Source of the DNA: Albimonas marina
Lineage (GTDB): Bacteria; Pseudomonadota; Alphaproteobacteria; Rhodobacterales; Rhodobacteraceae
Assembly: GCF_029223255.1 (NCBI RefSeq)
Contig: NZ_JARHUC010000008.1
Coordinates: 1-64,000 of the forward strand
Direction: 5' to 3'
Length of the DNA: 64,000 nucleotides
Shown: piece after piece, positions 22,620 through 31,036 of the stretch
How the letters are laid out: every line of letters starts with the position of its first letter
How positions within the stretch are numbered: position 1 is the stretch's first letter
Program-made: the position numbers and the translations under genes
The notes under the pieces: generated by a model
Databases searched by the model: none
Seen by the model: the letters and a program-made list of their open reading frames with translations, nothing else
Told to the model about the DNA's origin: nothing

Positions 22620-23648
22620 ATGCGCCAGGAGCCGTCGCGCCGCATGGCCTTCGTCCGATTCATCGCGGTGCGCCTGGTCAGCTCCCTGGCCACGCTGCTG
22701 CTGATCTCGTTCATCGTGTTCTCGTTGATGGAGCTGGTGCCGGGGAACTGCGCCGAGCGCTACATCGCCTACAAGAACACCCAGGGGCAGACGATCACCG
22801 AGGCCGACATCAAGGCCATGGAGGTGACCATGGGCCTGGACCGCCCCTTCGTGGAGCGCTGGGGCGGCTGGGTCTGGGACGTGTTCGCCAACGGGGATTT
22901 CGGCACCTCGTGTCTGATCCGCGCGGACGTGACCACCATCGTGGGCGACAAGTTCTGGCTTTCGCTGGCCATCTGCCTGGGCGCCCTGCTGCTGGCCTAC
23001 CTGATCGCGGTGCCGGTGGGGATCCTCTCGGCGCGGGTGCGGGGCGGCTGGTCGGATTCGATCCTGCGCTTCGTGAGCTACCTGGGCCTCGCCCTGCCCA
23101 ACTTCCTGCTGGCGCTGATGATCCTGCTGGCGGCGACGGTGTTCTGGAAGGTGGACCTGACCGGCCTGTTCTCGGCCCCCTACCGCGAGGCGCCGTGGAG
23201 CTGGGACCGCTTCGTGGACATGCTGAGCCACGCCTGGGTGCCCATCGTCATCCTGGGCTGGTCGGCCACCGCCTTCGCGCTGCAGACGGTGCGGGCGCTG
23301 GTGTCGGACGAGCTCGACAAGCTCTACGTCACCGCCGCGATGGCCCGCGGCGTCACCGGGCGGCGTCTGCTGTGGCGCTATCCGGCGCGGCATGCGCTGG
23401 GGCCGCTGGTGAACTCGGTCGGCTTCGACCTCAACCGGGTGTTCAACGAGCTGCCCATCGTCGCCGTGGTGCTGATCCTGACGGATGCGGGGAAGCTGCT
23501 GTTCGACGCGCTGGCGCGCTCCAACGACCAGGAGCTGGCGGGGGCGATCATCTTCATGCTGACCGCGTCCATCGTGGGGCTGAACTTCCTGACCGACATC
23601 CTGCTGGCGGTGATCGACCCGCGCGTGCGCAAGGGGCTGTTCAAATGA
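22620..23648 (+). CDS. ABC importer permease, DppB/OppB type
   Basis: A 342-residue inner-membrane permease with six predicted spans. The first span, MAFVRFIAVRLVSSLATLLLISF, has the usual OppB-type R-x-x-x-x-L start. A long periplasmic loop follows (about 45-105). The EAA coupling loop is DKLYVTAAMARGVTGRRLLWRYPARHALGPL (about 240-270). The extra periplasmic loop with a Cys pair region (PGNCAERYIAY) is typical of the large-SBP subfamily. Its ATG is 108 bases after the SBP gene and its stop overlaps the next permease by 4 bases. Confidence 0.85.
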   Translation: MRQEPSRRMAFVRFIAVRLVSSLATLLLISFIVFSLMELVPGNCAERYIAYKNTQGQTITEADIKAMEVTMGLDRPFVERWGGWVWDVFANGDFGTSCLIRADVTTIVGDKFWLSLAICLGALLLAYLIAVPVGILSARVRGGWSDSILRFVSYLGLALPNFLLALMILLAATVFWKVDLTGLFSAPYREAPWSWDRFVDMLSHAWVPIVILGWSATAFALQTVRALVSDELDKLYVTAAMARGVTGRRLLWRYPARHALGPLVNSVGFDLNRVFNELPIVAVVLILTDAGKLLFDALARSNDQELAGAIIFMLTASIVGLNFLTDILLAVIDPRVRKGLFK

Positions 23649-24823
23649 TCGCGCGGGTGTTCGGGCGCGGGGCGGCCCAGTCGAAGGAAGACTATTTCAC
23701 CGCCTCGCAGAGCCAGCTGATCTGGGCGCGGTTCAAGCGCAAGCGCTCCTCGATGGTGGCGGCCGCGATCCTGCTGGTCTTCGTGCTGTGCGGGGTCTTC
23801 GCCGATTTCCTGTCGCCCTACGACCCGAGCTCGGCCGGGCGCAACGCGGACTACACCAACGGCGCGCCGCAGATCCCGCAGTTCTGCGACGACCGGGGCT
23901 GCTCGGCCGTGCCCTTCATCAAGGGGGTGGAGCGCTATCGCGGGGCGGACACCAACTTCCGCTGGGTGACGCGGGAGACGGACGAGCGCAAGCATGTCGA
24001 GCTCTTCGTCGAGGGCTGGACCTACCACTGGTTCCGGCTGGACTGGACCGTGCCGGGGCTGGGGCGGATCTTCGTCCCCGGCATCGAGATGAACACCCAC
24101 CTCTTCGGGCTGGAGGGGGGCGGCTTCATCCACATCGCGGGGACCGACGCGCAGGGGAAGGACATCTTCTCGCGCACGCTGCACGCCATCGGGGTCAGCC
24201 TGGCGGTGGGGACCATCGGGGTGGTGATCTCCTTCGTGCTGGCGCTCGTGATCGGGGGGACGGCGGGGTATTTCGGCGGGGCCTACGACACCGGCGTGCA
24301 GATGGTGACGGACGCGATCCGCACGGTGCCCACGATCCCGCTGTTCATGGCGCTGGCGGCCTTCGTGCCCGACGAATGGTCGGCGGAGACGCGGTTCTTC
24401 TTCATCTCGATGATCATCGGCCTGATCAACTGGCCCACGCTGGCGCGGCGGGTGCGCACCCACATCCTGGCGGAGCGGCATGCCGACTACGTGCTGGCGG
24501 CGGAGCTGTGCGGCGCGCGCCCGGGGCACGTGATCCGCCGCCACCTGCTGCCGAGCTTCGCCAGCTACATCATCGTCGATCTGGTGATCTCGTTTCCCTA
24601 CATGGTGCTGTCGGAGACCGCGCTGAGCTTCATCGGGCTGGGGCTGAAGGACCCGGTGAACAGCCTCGGCGTGATGCTGCAGAACACCACCAAGGTCGAC
24701 GTGCTGCTGAACTACCAGTGGTATTTCATTCCCGTGCCGGTGTTCGTGTGCCTGGTGCTGGCCTTCGTCTTCGTGGGCGACGGGCTGCGCGACGCAGCCG
24801 ACCCTTATTCGGAGCGCAAATGA
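23645..24823 (+). CDS. ABC importer permease, DppC/OppC type
   Basis: A 392-residue permease. The N-terminal cytoplasmic segment SQLIWARFKRKRSSMVAAAILLVFVLCGVFADFLSPYDP is the OppC signature. It is followed by a periplasmic insert of about 120 residues (about 60-175, longer than in DppC) and five further spans. The EAA loop is ADYVLAAELCGARPGHVIRRHLLPSFASYIIV (about 278-310). It is coupled by 4-base overlaps to the permease upstream and the ATPase downstream. The insert may contact the large binding protein, which is an inference. Confidence 0.85.
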   Translation: MIARVFGRGAAQSKEDYFTASQSQLIWARFKRKRSSMVAAAILLVFVLCGVFADFLSPYDPSSAGRNADYTNGAPQIPQFCDDRGCSAVPFIKGVERYRGADTNFRWVTRETDERKHVELFVEGWTYHWFRLDWTVPGLGRIFVPGIEMNTHLFGLEGGGFIHIAGTDAQGKDIFSRTLHAIGVSLAVGTIGVVISFVLALVIGGTAGYFGGAYDTGVQMVTDAIRTVPTIPLFMALAAFVPDEWSAETRFFFISMIIGLINWPTLARRVRTHILAERHADYVLAAELCGARPGHVIRRHLLPSFASYIIVDLVISFPYMVLSETALSFIGLGLKDPVNSLGVMLQNTTKVDVLLNYQWYFIPVPVFVCLVLAFVFVGDGLRDAADPYSERK

Positions 24824-25815
24824 CCCTGCTTTCGGTCCGCGACCTGACGGTGCGCTTCGCCACCGACGAGGGGCTGGTGACGGCGGTCGACCAGGTCTCC
24901 TTCGATCTCGAGCCCGGGGAGGTGATGGGCCTCGTGGGGGAGAGCGGATCGGGCAAGTCGGTGACGGCCAAGTCGATCATGCAGCTGAACTTCGGCGGCA
25001 TCCGCTACGGCGAGGACAGCCGGATCCTGCTGAACGTCGACGGCCAGGAGACCGACGCCCTGAAGCTCAAGCGCCCGAAGGACCTGCGCCTGGTGCGGGG
25101 CGGGTCCGTGTCGATGATCTTCCAGGAGCCGATGGCGAGCTTCGCCCCCGCCATCACCATCGGCGACCAGATGGTCGAGCAGCTGGTGCTGCACAAGCGC
25201 GTGTCGAAGGCGGAGGCCAAGAAGACCTCGATCGAGTTCCTCGAGCGGGTCGGCATCTCCGACGCGCCGCGGCGCTTCGACCAGTATGCGTTCGAGCTCT
25301 CGGGCGGCATGCGCCAGCGGGCGATGATCGCCATGGCGCTCTCCACCCGCCCGCGGCTGCTGATCGCGGACGAGCCGACCACGGCGCTGGACGTGACCAT
25401 CCAGGCGCAGGTGATCGACCTGATGAAGGAGATCGTGGCCGAGTTCGGCATGGCGATCATCTTCATCACCCACGACCTGGGCGTGATCGCGCAGACCGCG
25501 GACAAGGTGGCGGTGATGTATCTCGGCCGGATGGTCGAGACGGGGCCGGTGCGCGAGGTGATCCGCACCGCGGCGCATCCCTACACGCAGGGGCTGCTGA
25601 ACGCCCTGCCCGATCTCGGCGACCTCGACAGCCCGCTCAAGCCCGTGCCGGGCGACATCCCCAGCCCGCTGGAGCGGCCCTCGGGCTGCGTCTTCCACAC
25701 CCGCTGCCCCGAGCGGATCCCCGGGCGCTGCGAGGCGGCCGTGCCGGCGATGGAGGCGCTGCGCCCCGGCCACGCCTGCGCCTGCTTCGCGCGCGAGACG
25801 GAGGGCGCGGCATGA
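24820..25815 (+). CDS. ABC importer ATPase, DppD/OppD type
   Basis: A 331-residue ATP-binding subunit. Walker A is [13 protein letters not shown] (about 44-56), the Q-loop is IFQEPMASFAPAITIG, the signature is ELSGGMRQRAMIAMAL, Walker B is LLIADEPTTALDVT and the switch is ITHDLGVIA. The C-terminal oligopeptide/dipeptide extension carries PSGCVFHTRCPERIPGRCEAA, matching the iron-sulphur-like C-x5-C-x6-C motif of OppD/DppD. The 4-base overlaps on both sides show translational coupling. Confidence 0.9.
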   Translation: MTLLSVRDLTVRFATDEGLVTAVDQVSFDLEPGEVMGLVGESGSGKSVTAKSIMQLNFGGIRYGEDSRILLNVDGQETDALKLKRPKDLRLVRGGSVSMIFQEPMASFAPAITIGDQMVEQLVLHKRVSKAEAKKTSIEFLERVGISDAPRRFDQYAFELSGGMRQRAMIAMALSTRPRLLIADEPTTALDVTIQAQVIDLMKEIVAEFGMAIIFITHDLGVIAQTADKVAVMYLGRMVETGPVREVIRTAAHPYTQGLLNALPDLGDLDSPLKPVPGDIPSPLERPSGCVFHTRCPERIPGRCEAAVPAMEALRPGHACACFARETEGAA

Positions 25816-26819
25816 GCCGGCCGCTGATCGACGTCCAGGGCCTCTCGGTCCACTACCACCTGAAGGGCGGGGTGTTCGGCGCGCCGGTGGTGCTGCGCGC
25901 GGTCGACCGGGTGAGCCTGGAGATCCCGAGGGGATCCTTCTTCGGGCTGGTGGGGGAGAGCGGCTCGGGCAAGACCACGCTGGGGCGGGCGATCCTGAAG
26001 GCGGCGCCGATCTCGGAAGGAAAGATCGAGTACGACGACGGCGAGGGGCGCCACGACGTCGGCGCGATGAGCAACAAGGGCGAGATCCGGGACTTCCGCC
26101 GCCGCGCCCAGCTGATCTTCCAGGATCCCTACGCCGCCCTCTCCCCCCGCATGACCGTGCGCGACATCATCGCCGAGCCGCTGGAGGTGATGGGGATCAC
26201 CAAGTCCCGCGCCGAGACGGACGCGCGGGTGCGCGAGATCGCGGCCCGCTGCCGGCTGAACGTCGAGCATCTGCGCCGCTTCCCGCACGCGTTCTCGGGC
26301 GGCCAGCGCCAGCGGATCTCGATCGCCCGCGCGCTGGCGCCGACGCCGCGGTTCCTGGTGGCGGACGAGAGCGTGGCGGCGCTGGACGTCTCGATCCAGG
26401 CCGACATCCTCAACCTGCTGAAGGGGCTGCAGCGAGACCTCGGCCTGACCTTCCTGTTCATCAGCCACGACCTCTCGGTGGTGGCGCATGTCTGCGACCA
26501 CGTGGCGGTGATGTACCTGGGCCGGCTGGTCGAGACGGCGCCCACGCGGGCGTTGTTCGCGCGGCCCCTGCACCCCTACACGCGGGCGCTGCTGTCGGCG
26601 ATCCCCTCGCTCGACCCCGACGACCGGGGCCGGGCGTGGAAGCTGCAGGGCGAGATCCCCTCCCCCGCCGATCCGCCCTCGGGCTGCCGCTTCCGCACCC
26701 GCTGCCCCTTCGCCAAGGAGCGCTGCGCGGCCGAGGAGCCGGCCCTGCGCCCGATGGCGAGCGGCCACGAGGTCGCCTGCCACTACGCCGAGGAGCTGGA
26801 GGGCGCGGTTCCCGCCTGA
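25812..26819 (+). CDS. ABC importer ATPase, DppF/OppF type
   Basis: A 335-residue ATPase partner. Walker A is GESGSGKTTLGRA (about 47-59), the Q-loop is IFQDPYAALSPRMTV, the signature is FSGGQRQRISIARAL, Walker B is FLVADESVAALDVS (Ser-Val in place of the commoner P-T) and the switch is ISHDLSVVAH. The C-terminal CRFRTRCPFAKERC motif is as in OppF. It is the last gene of the operon, followed by a hairpin shared with the convergent CoA-transferase genes. Confidence 0.9.
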   Translation: MSRPLIDVQGLSVHYHLKGGVFGAPVVLRAVDRVSLEIPRGSFFGLVGESGSGKTTLGRAILKAAPISEGKIEYDDGEGRHDVGAMSNKGEIRDFRRRAQLIFQDPYAALSPRMTVRDIIAEPLEVMGITKSRAETDARVREIAARCRLNVEHLRRFPHAFSGGQRQRISIARALAPTPRFLVADESVAALDVSIQADILNLLKGLQRDLGLTFLFISHDLSVVAHVCDHVAVMYLGRLVETAPTRALFARPLHPYTRALLSAIPSLDPDDRGRAWKLQGEIPSPADPPSGCRFRTRCPFAKERCAAEEPALRPMASGHEVACHYAEELEGAVPA

Positions 26820-26849
26820 GCGGGGCGGCGGCGGGGCCCGGAACGGCGA

Positions 26850-26875
26850 ACGCCCCGGCGCGGGGGCCGGGGCGT
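26850..26875. terminator. Bidirectional terminator-like hairpin
   Basis: A 10-bp perfect stem ACGCCCCGGC / GCCGGGGCGT with a 6-base loop, between the convergent ABC operon and CoA-transferase operon. There is no long T-run, so efficiency may be modest. Confidence 0.55.
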
Positions 26876-26901
26876 CTGCGGATCGTCGGCTCGGGCCGCG
26901 G

Positions 26902-27672
26902 TCAGGCGGCGGCGTCGCGGGGGACGCCGAAGACGCGTTCGGCGAACTCCGGGTAGGGGTTCGCGATCTTGGCCGCGATCTCGGTGCGGATGGTCGCGAG
27001 GGTCTCGGCCGAGGGCAGGTCCGTGACGGGGACCGACTCGGGCACGTCGAAGTCGAAGCCGGTGTTGTCGCGCACCTCCTCGACCGTGACGCCGGGGTGG
27101 ACCGACTTCAGGGTGAAGCGGACCCGCTGCCGGTCGAAGCTCATCACGCAGAGCCCGGTGACGAGCGCGTGGGCGCCGCCGGGACGGAACACCCCGGGCT
27201 CGGAGGCGCCGGGGGCGGAGATGAAGTCCACCTTCGGCACGAAGACGCGGCGGGTGTGCTCCTCGCGGAACAGGATCACCTTGGGGACCTGGAAGTAGAG
27301 GAAGGCCGAGCCGAAGGCGCCCGACCAGCGCACGTCGCCGCGGGGATAGTCGCCCGCGCCGGTGAGGTTGATGTTGGCCTGCCCGTCGATCTGCCCGCCC
27401 GACAGGAAGAACCCGTCAACGCGGCCCTGGGCGGCCATGTCGAAGAGCTCGACGCCCCCGTCCATGCGATGCGCCGGCAGGTCGGAGCCGATGATCGTCA
27501 CCCGCCCGCCCGAGCGCGAGGCGCCCAGCAGGGCCCCCGCGCCGGGGATCGGCGACAGCGCGCCGACCGCCACGTGCCGCGCGCCGGCCAGAAGCTCGGA
27601 GATGACGGAGATCAGCAGCTCTTCGCGCTTCACGTCTCCCATCGCGGCGGCCATGTCCGCAGCCCCGCTCAT
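26902..27672 (-). CDS. CoA-transferase subunit B (GctB/IpdB-like)
   Basis: A 256-residue beta-type subunit of class I CoA-transferases. Visible blocks are ISELLAGARHVAVGALSPIPGAGALLGA near the start, GGRVTIIGSD, FFLSGGQIDGQANINLTG (about 105-122, the region that carries the active-site residue in true transferases) and VPKVDFISAPG. The catalytic Glu of glutaconate CoA-transferase is not obvious there. Ring-cleaving hydrolase relatives such as IpdAB also lack it, so CoA-ester hydrolysis or C-C cleavage is an alternative. The ATG at 27672 overlaps the subunit A stop by 4 bases, which fixes the start. Confidence 0.75.
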   Translation of the reverse strand: MSGAADMAAAMGDVKREELLISVISELLAGARHVAVGALSPIPGAGALLGASRSGGRVTIIGSDLPAHRMDGGVELFDMAAQGRVDGFFLSGGQIDGQANINLTGAGDYPRGDVRWSGAFGSAFLYFQVPKVILFREEHTRRVFVPKVDFISAPGASEPGVFRPGGAHALVTGLCVMSFDRQRVRFTLKSVHPGVTVEEVRDNTGFDFDVPESVPVTDLPSAETLATIRTEIAAKIANPYPEFAERVFGVPRDAAA

Positions 27673-28502
27673 TCCGCCGCCTCCGCGTGGGAGGGCGTGA
27701 GCACCGCGAGCCATTCCTCGCCGCCGCCGGAGCGGGCGGACTGGCGGGCGGCGGAGGCGTAGGCGCGCACCGCGCCGGGGTCGAGCGCGTAGTCCGGCGG
27801 GCAGGCCAGCGGCCAGGAGCCGCCGGGCGCCTCGGCCAGCGCGTCGACGTAGATCGGGGTGATGAGGTTCGCGGACTTCGCCTCGTCCTCGCGCAGGTCG
27901 TGGTCGACGATGCGCTCGGCGGTGACGATGGTGCGGTGGGCGGCGTGGGCCATGGTCTTCAGCTCATGCCGGTCGCCGATCCAGGCGTTGCCGAAGCGGT
28001 CGGCGACCGAGACGTGGACCACCGCCACGTCGGGACGGATGGCGGGGATCAGCACGATCGGGTCGCCCGACGCCTCGAACGGGTTGTCGATCACCTTCCA
28101 GTCCGGCCGGTTGGCGAGCACGTCCGAGCCGATGATGCCGCGGATCGGCATGAAGGGGATGCCCTTCTCGCCGGCCTGAAGGCCGGTGTAGACGGCGGGA
28201 CAGGTGGCGTCGCGGATCTCGACCGCGCCGGACTTCACCGCCTCGGCGAAGAAGGGGGCGGGGCCGAACTCGCCCAGCGAGATGCCCGAGGTCTCGACGA
28301 TCTTCACGCAGCCCGCGCCGATCAGCGCGTCGGCGAAGACGCCGGCGGTGGGCAGCGTGACGAGGTGCAGGTTCTTCGTGCCCCGCCGGATCAGCTCGCG
28401 CGCCAGCGCCATGGGGGCGTTGGGCTCCTTGGCCACCGAGAGGAGGGCGCCGTCGGGGATCCGGGCGGCGAGGTCGGCGAGGTCGATCACGGGCGGGCGC
28501 AT
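27669..28502 (-). CDS. CoA-transferase subunit A (GctA/IpdA-like)
   Basis: A 277-residue alpha-type subunit. It starts at the ATG after GGAGGAGACCCC; upstream frame sequence is Arg/Pro-rich. Characteristic blocks are MALARELIRRGTKNLHLVTLPTAG (about 30-53), GCVKIVETSGISLGEFGPAP (about 64-83), FMPIRGIIGSDVLANRPDWKVIDNPF and VAVVHVSVADRFGNAWIG (about 158-175). Together with subunit B it would form a heteromer acting on a CoA thioester of an organic acid. The operon contains only these two genes. Substrate unknown. Confidence 0.8.
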   Translation of the reverse strand: MRPPVIDLADLAARIPDGALLSVAKEPNAPMALARELIRRGTKNLHLVTLPTAGVFADALIGAGCVKIVETSGISLGEFGPAPFFAEAVKSGAVEIRDATCPAVYTGLQAGEKGIPFMPIRGIIGSDVLANRPDWKVIDNPFEASGDPIVLIPAIRPDVAVVHVSVADRFGNAWIGDRHELKTMAHAAHRTIVTAERIVDHDLREDEAKSANLITPIYVDALAEAPGGSWPLACPPDYALDPGAVRAYASAARQSARSGGGEEWLAVLTPSHAEAAE

Positions 28503-28692
28503 GGGGTCTCCTCCGGGAGGGCCGTCTTCGCGGCGAAAGGGCCGGCGGCCGCGGGCCGGAGCCCGGGCGTCGGGGCGCGGGAGCGGAATCCCCACGCTTC
28601 GGCCGTAAAATCGACCTTGCCTGTCGGGCGGTCAACCCTTCGTCGTCAGGTCGCCTTCGCAAATCGACGCGAGGGGGGCGCCGCGCCCGCGG

Positions 28693-29763
28693 CTAGCGCG
28701 AGGACGGCGCCCGCTCGGTCCCCGGCCCGGGCTTGGGCTCGGGCGCCGGCTCGGTCTCGGGTTCGGGCGTCGGCCCGGTTCCGGGCGGGGGCGTGTCGGC
28801 GACCTCGGCCCCGCGCTCGCCCATCGGGCGGTCGGGGCCCTTGGTCGAGTCGACGCGGGTCTGCAGCTCGCTCTCGGCGTTCAGGGCGGCGCCGACCAGC
28901 ACGGCGTAGGCCGAGATCCACAGCCACATCAGCAGGATCACCACGCCCGCGATGGCGCCGAAGCTCTCGTTGTAGCTGGCGAAGTTGGAGACGTAGGCCG
29001 AGAAGCCGACCGAGGCCGCCAGCCACAGCCCGCAGGCCAGCACCGCGCCGGGCGTCAGCCAGCGCCACTTGGCCGCCCGGCGGGAGGGGCCGAAGCGGTA
29101 GAGGAACGACAGGCCCAGGATGGTCATCAGCGTCAGCAGGATCCAGCGCGCGCCGCGCAGCAGGATCTCGGCGGTCACGCCCAGGTCGATGATGGCGAAG
29201 ATCGTGGGCAGGACCAGCGCCGCGCTGAGCCCCGCGAGGAGCCCCACGATCAGGCACATCGTCAGCGCCAGGGTGACCAGGATGCGGAGGAAGAAGCCGC
29301 GCTTCTCGCGCTCGCCATAGGCGACGTTGAGCCCCTCGATCAGGCTGCCGACCCCGCGCGAGGCCGACCACAGCGCCAGGGCGACGCCCAGGAGGGCGGT
29401 CAGCTGGAGCCCCTCGGACCGCGAGCCGGTGACCTCGTTCACCTGGGCGAGCACGATGTCGGCGGCCTGCTGGGGCAGGACGCCGGCGAACTTCTGCAGC
29501 TCCTGCGCGACCTCGGGCGGGTTCAGCACGATGCCGCCGATGGCCATCGAGGCGGTGATCGCGGGGAACAGCGCCAGCAGGCCGTAGAAGGCGACGCCCG
29601 CGGCGATCAGGCCGATGTGGTCCACGTTCATCGCCCGCCAGACCCGGCCCAGCACGGCGATCCAGGCGCGCCGCGGGATCTCGGAGGGGGCGTCGGCGTG
29701 GTGGCCGAGCTCGGCGGAGCCCTGCGGGGCGGGATCGGAGGCGGGATCGCGGGCGGCGGTCAT
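28693..29763 (-). CDS. YihY/BrkB-family inner-membrane protein
   Basis: A 356-residue polytopic protein of the YihY/virulence factor BrkB family. Six or so spans lie between about residues 48 and 290. Family blocks are DHIGLIAAGVAFYGLLALFPAITA (about 48-71), ALWSASRGVGSLIEGLNVAYGE (about 130-151), FLYRFGPSRRAAKWRWLTPGAVLACGLWL (in two blocks, about 218-246) and ASYNESFGAIAGVVILLMWLW (about 262-282). The tail is Pro/Glu-rich (PEPETEPAPEPKPGP) and probably disordered. The family was once thought to be RNase BN; its true function is unsettled. Confidence 0.85.
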   Translation of the reverse strand: MTAARDPASDPAPQGSAELGHHADAPSEIPRRAWIAVLGRVWRAMNVDHIGLIAAGVAFYGLLALFPAITASMAIGGIVLNPPEVAQELQKFAGVLPQQAADIVLAQVNEVTGSRSEGLQLTALLGVALALWSASRGVGSLIEGLNVAYGEREKRGFFLRILVTLALTMCLIVGLLAGLSAALVLPTIFAIIDLGVTAEILLRGARWILLTLMTILGLSFLYRFGPSRRAAKWRWLTPGAVLACGLWLAASVGFSAYVSNFASYNESFGAIAGVVILLMWLWISAYAVLVGAALNAESELQTRVDSTKGPDRPMGERGAEVADTPPPGTGPTPEPETEPAPEPKPGPGTERAPSSR

Positions 29764-29986
29764 CGGCGGCTTTCGAAATCGGCGGCGGGAAACGGGCGGA
29801 GGCAGGGGCGAGCGGCGGCTGCGACAAGCCTCCCGCCCGCAGGTGGCGGCGGCGAGGCGGAACGGCGCCGGGCGCGGAACGCCGCCGGCGCGCGCCGCCC
29901 TGCGTTCGGCGCCGCCCGCGGCGCCGGCGCGTGGGGCGCCGTTGCGTGGGGCGCCGGCGCGTGGAGCGCACGGGACGCGGCGAGGC

Positions 29987-31036
29987 TCATCGGCCCGCGG
30001 CCGCGTCGGCGGCGGCGGAGGACGGCTCGGCGGGGGGCGGCGGCTCGTTGCGCGCGGCGCGGCGCTGCTCGGCGGGGCCGGCGCCGTGGACGGCGGCGGC
30101 GAAGGCGCGGAACAGGCGGCGGTGGGGGCGGCGCCACAGCAGGAACTCGGGGTGCCACTGCACGCCGAAGCGGAAACGGGCCGAGGCGTCCTCGATCGCC
30201 TGCACCACGCCCCACTCGTCGCGCGCGGCGATGCGCAGCCCCTCGCCCAGGCGGTCGATGGCCTGGTGGTGGAGGCTGTTCACGCGGAAGGTCTCGCGCC
30301 CGATCACCTCGCGCAGGCGCACGCCGGGCTCGGTGGTGACGGTCTTCACCGGCAGGGGGGTCCACATCTCGGGCACGTCGACATAGGCCTCGCGCACCTC
30401 CTGGTGGATGTCGCCGCCGCGGTGGATGTTGAGCATCTGGGCGCCGCGGCAGATGCCCAGCACCGGCAGGTCGAGGGGCAGCGCGTGGTCGAGCACGCGC
30501 AGCTCCATCGCGTCGCGCTCGGCGTCGATGCGCACGTCCATCAGGGGGCGGGCGCCGTAGAGGTCGGCGCCGATGTCGTCCCCGCCCCCGATCAGGAAGC
30601 CGTCGAAACCCGAGAGGTCGAGCGCGTCGTCCATCGGCGGGCGCAGGCGCACGGGATCGAGCCCCATCACCCGCAGGCCCAGCCAGGAGAGCCACCACAT
30701 CCAGCGTCCCCCCTTGGCCGAGGAGGTCACCCCGATGCGCGGCCGGCCGTTCCTGCGCCGCGGCCCGCCGCCGGGCGCCCCGGGCCCCGCGCGCGACGGC
30801 GCCTGCGCCGCGGGGCGCGACGGCGCGTCCGGCGCGCCCTGCTCCGCGGCGCCCGCGCCGGAGGGCGCAGCCGGGGCGGAGGCCTCGCCCGGCGCCGGGA
30901 CTGCGCGCCGCGGCGAGGGGGCGTCCGGCGCGCGGTCCTGCGCCGACGCGCCGGGCGCTGTCTCGCGCGCCGGGACGTCGGGCGCGGCGGGGGGCGTCGC
31001 GCCGGCGGGGCCGGTTTCGTGCCGTGCGCCGCTCAT
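29987..31036 (-). CDS. Class I glutamine amidotransferase-like gamma-glutamyl hydrolase (PuuD/peptidase C26 type)
   Basis: A 349-residue protein. Residues 1-97 are an Ala/Pro-rich, probably disordered extension. The amidotransferase fold follows: RPRIGVTSSAKGGRWMWWLSWLGLRVMG, GFLIGGGDDIG (about 146-156), nucleophile Cys196 in LGICRGAQMLN, NSLHHQAIDRLG (about 253-264), and His295/Glu297 in QWHPEF. PuuD-type enzymes hydrolyse gamma-glutamyl amides. Its ATG overlaps the stop of the amidoligase gene by 4 bases, so the two are made together, a pairing known from amidoligase systems. Confidence 0.8.
   Translation of the reverse strand: MSGARHETGPAGATPPAAPDVPARETAPGASAQDRAPDAPSPRRAVPAPGEASAPAAPSGAGAAEQGAPDAPSRPAAQAPSRAGPGAPGGGPRRRNGRPRIGVTSSAKGGRWMWWLSWLGLRVMGLDPVRLRPPMDDALDLSGFDGFLIGGGDDIGADLYGARPLMDVRIDAERDAMELRVLDHALPLDLPVLGICRGAQMLNIHRGGDIHQEVREAYVDVPEMWTPLPVKTVTTEPGVRLREVIGRETFRVNSLHHQAIDRLGEGLRIAARDEWGVVQAIEDASARFRFGVQWHPEFLLWRRPHRRLFRAFAAAVHGAGPAEQRRAARNEPPPPAEPSSAAADAAAGR

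Noticed and set aside
20409-23393. Very long minus-strand frame opposite the ABC operon
   Set aside because: His/Arg/Gly-rich antisense shadow of three confident transporter genes.
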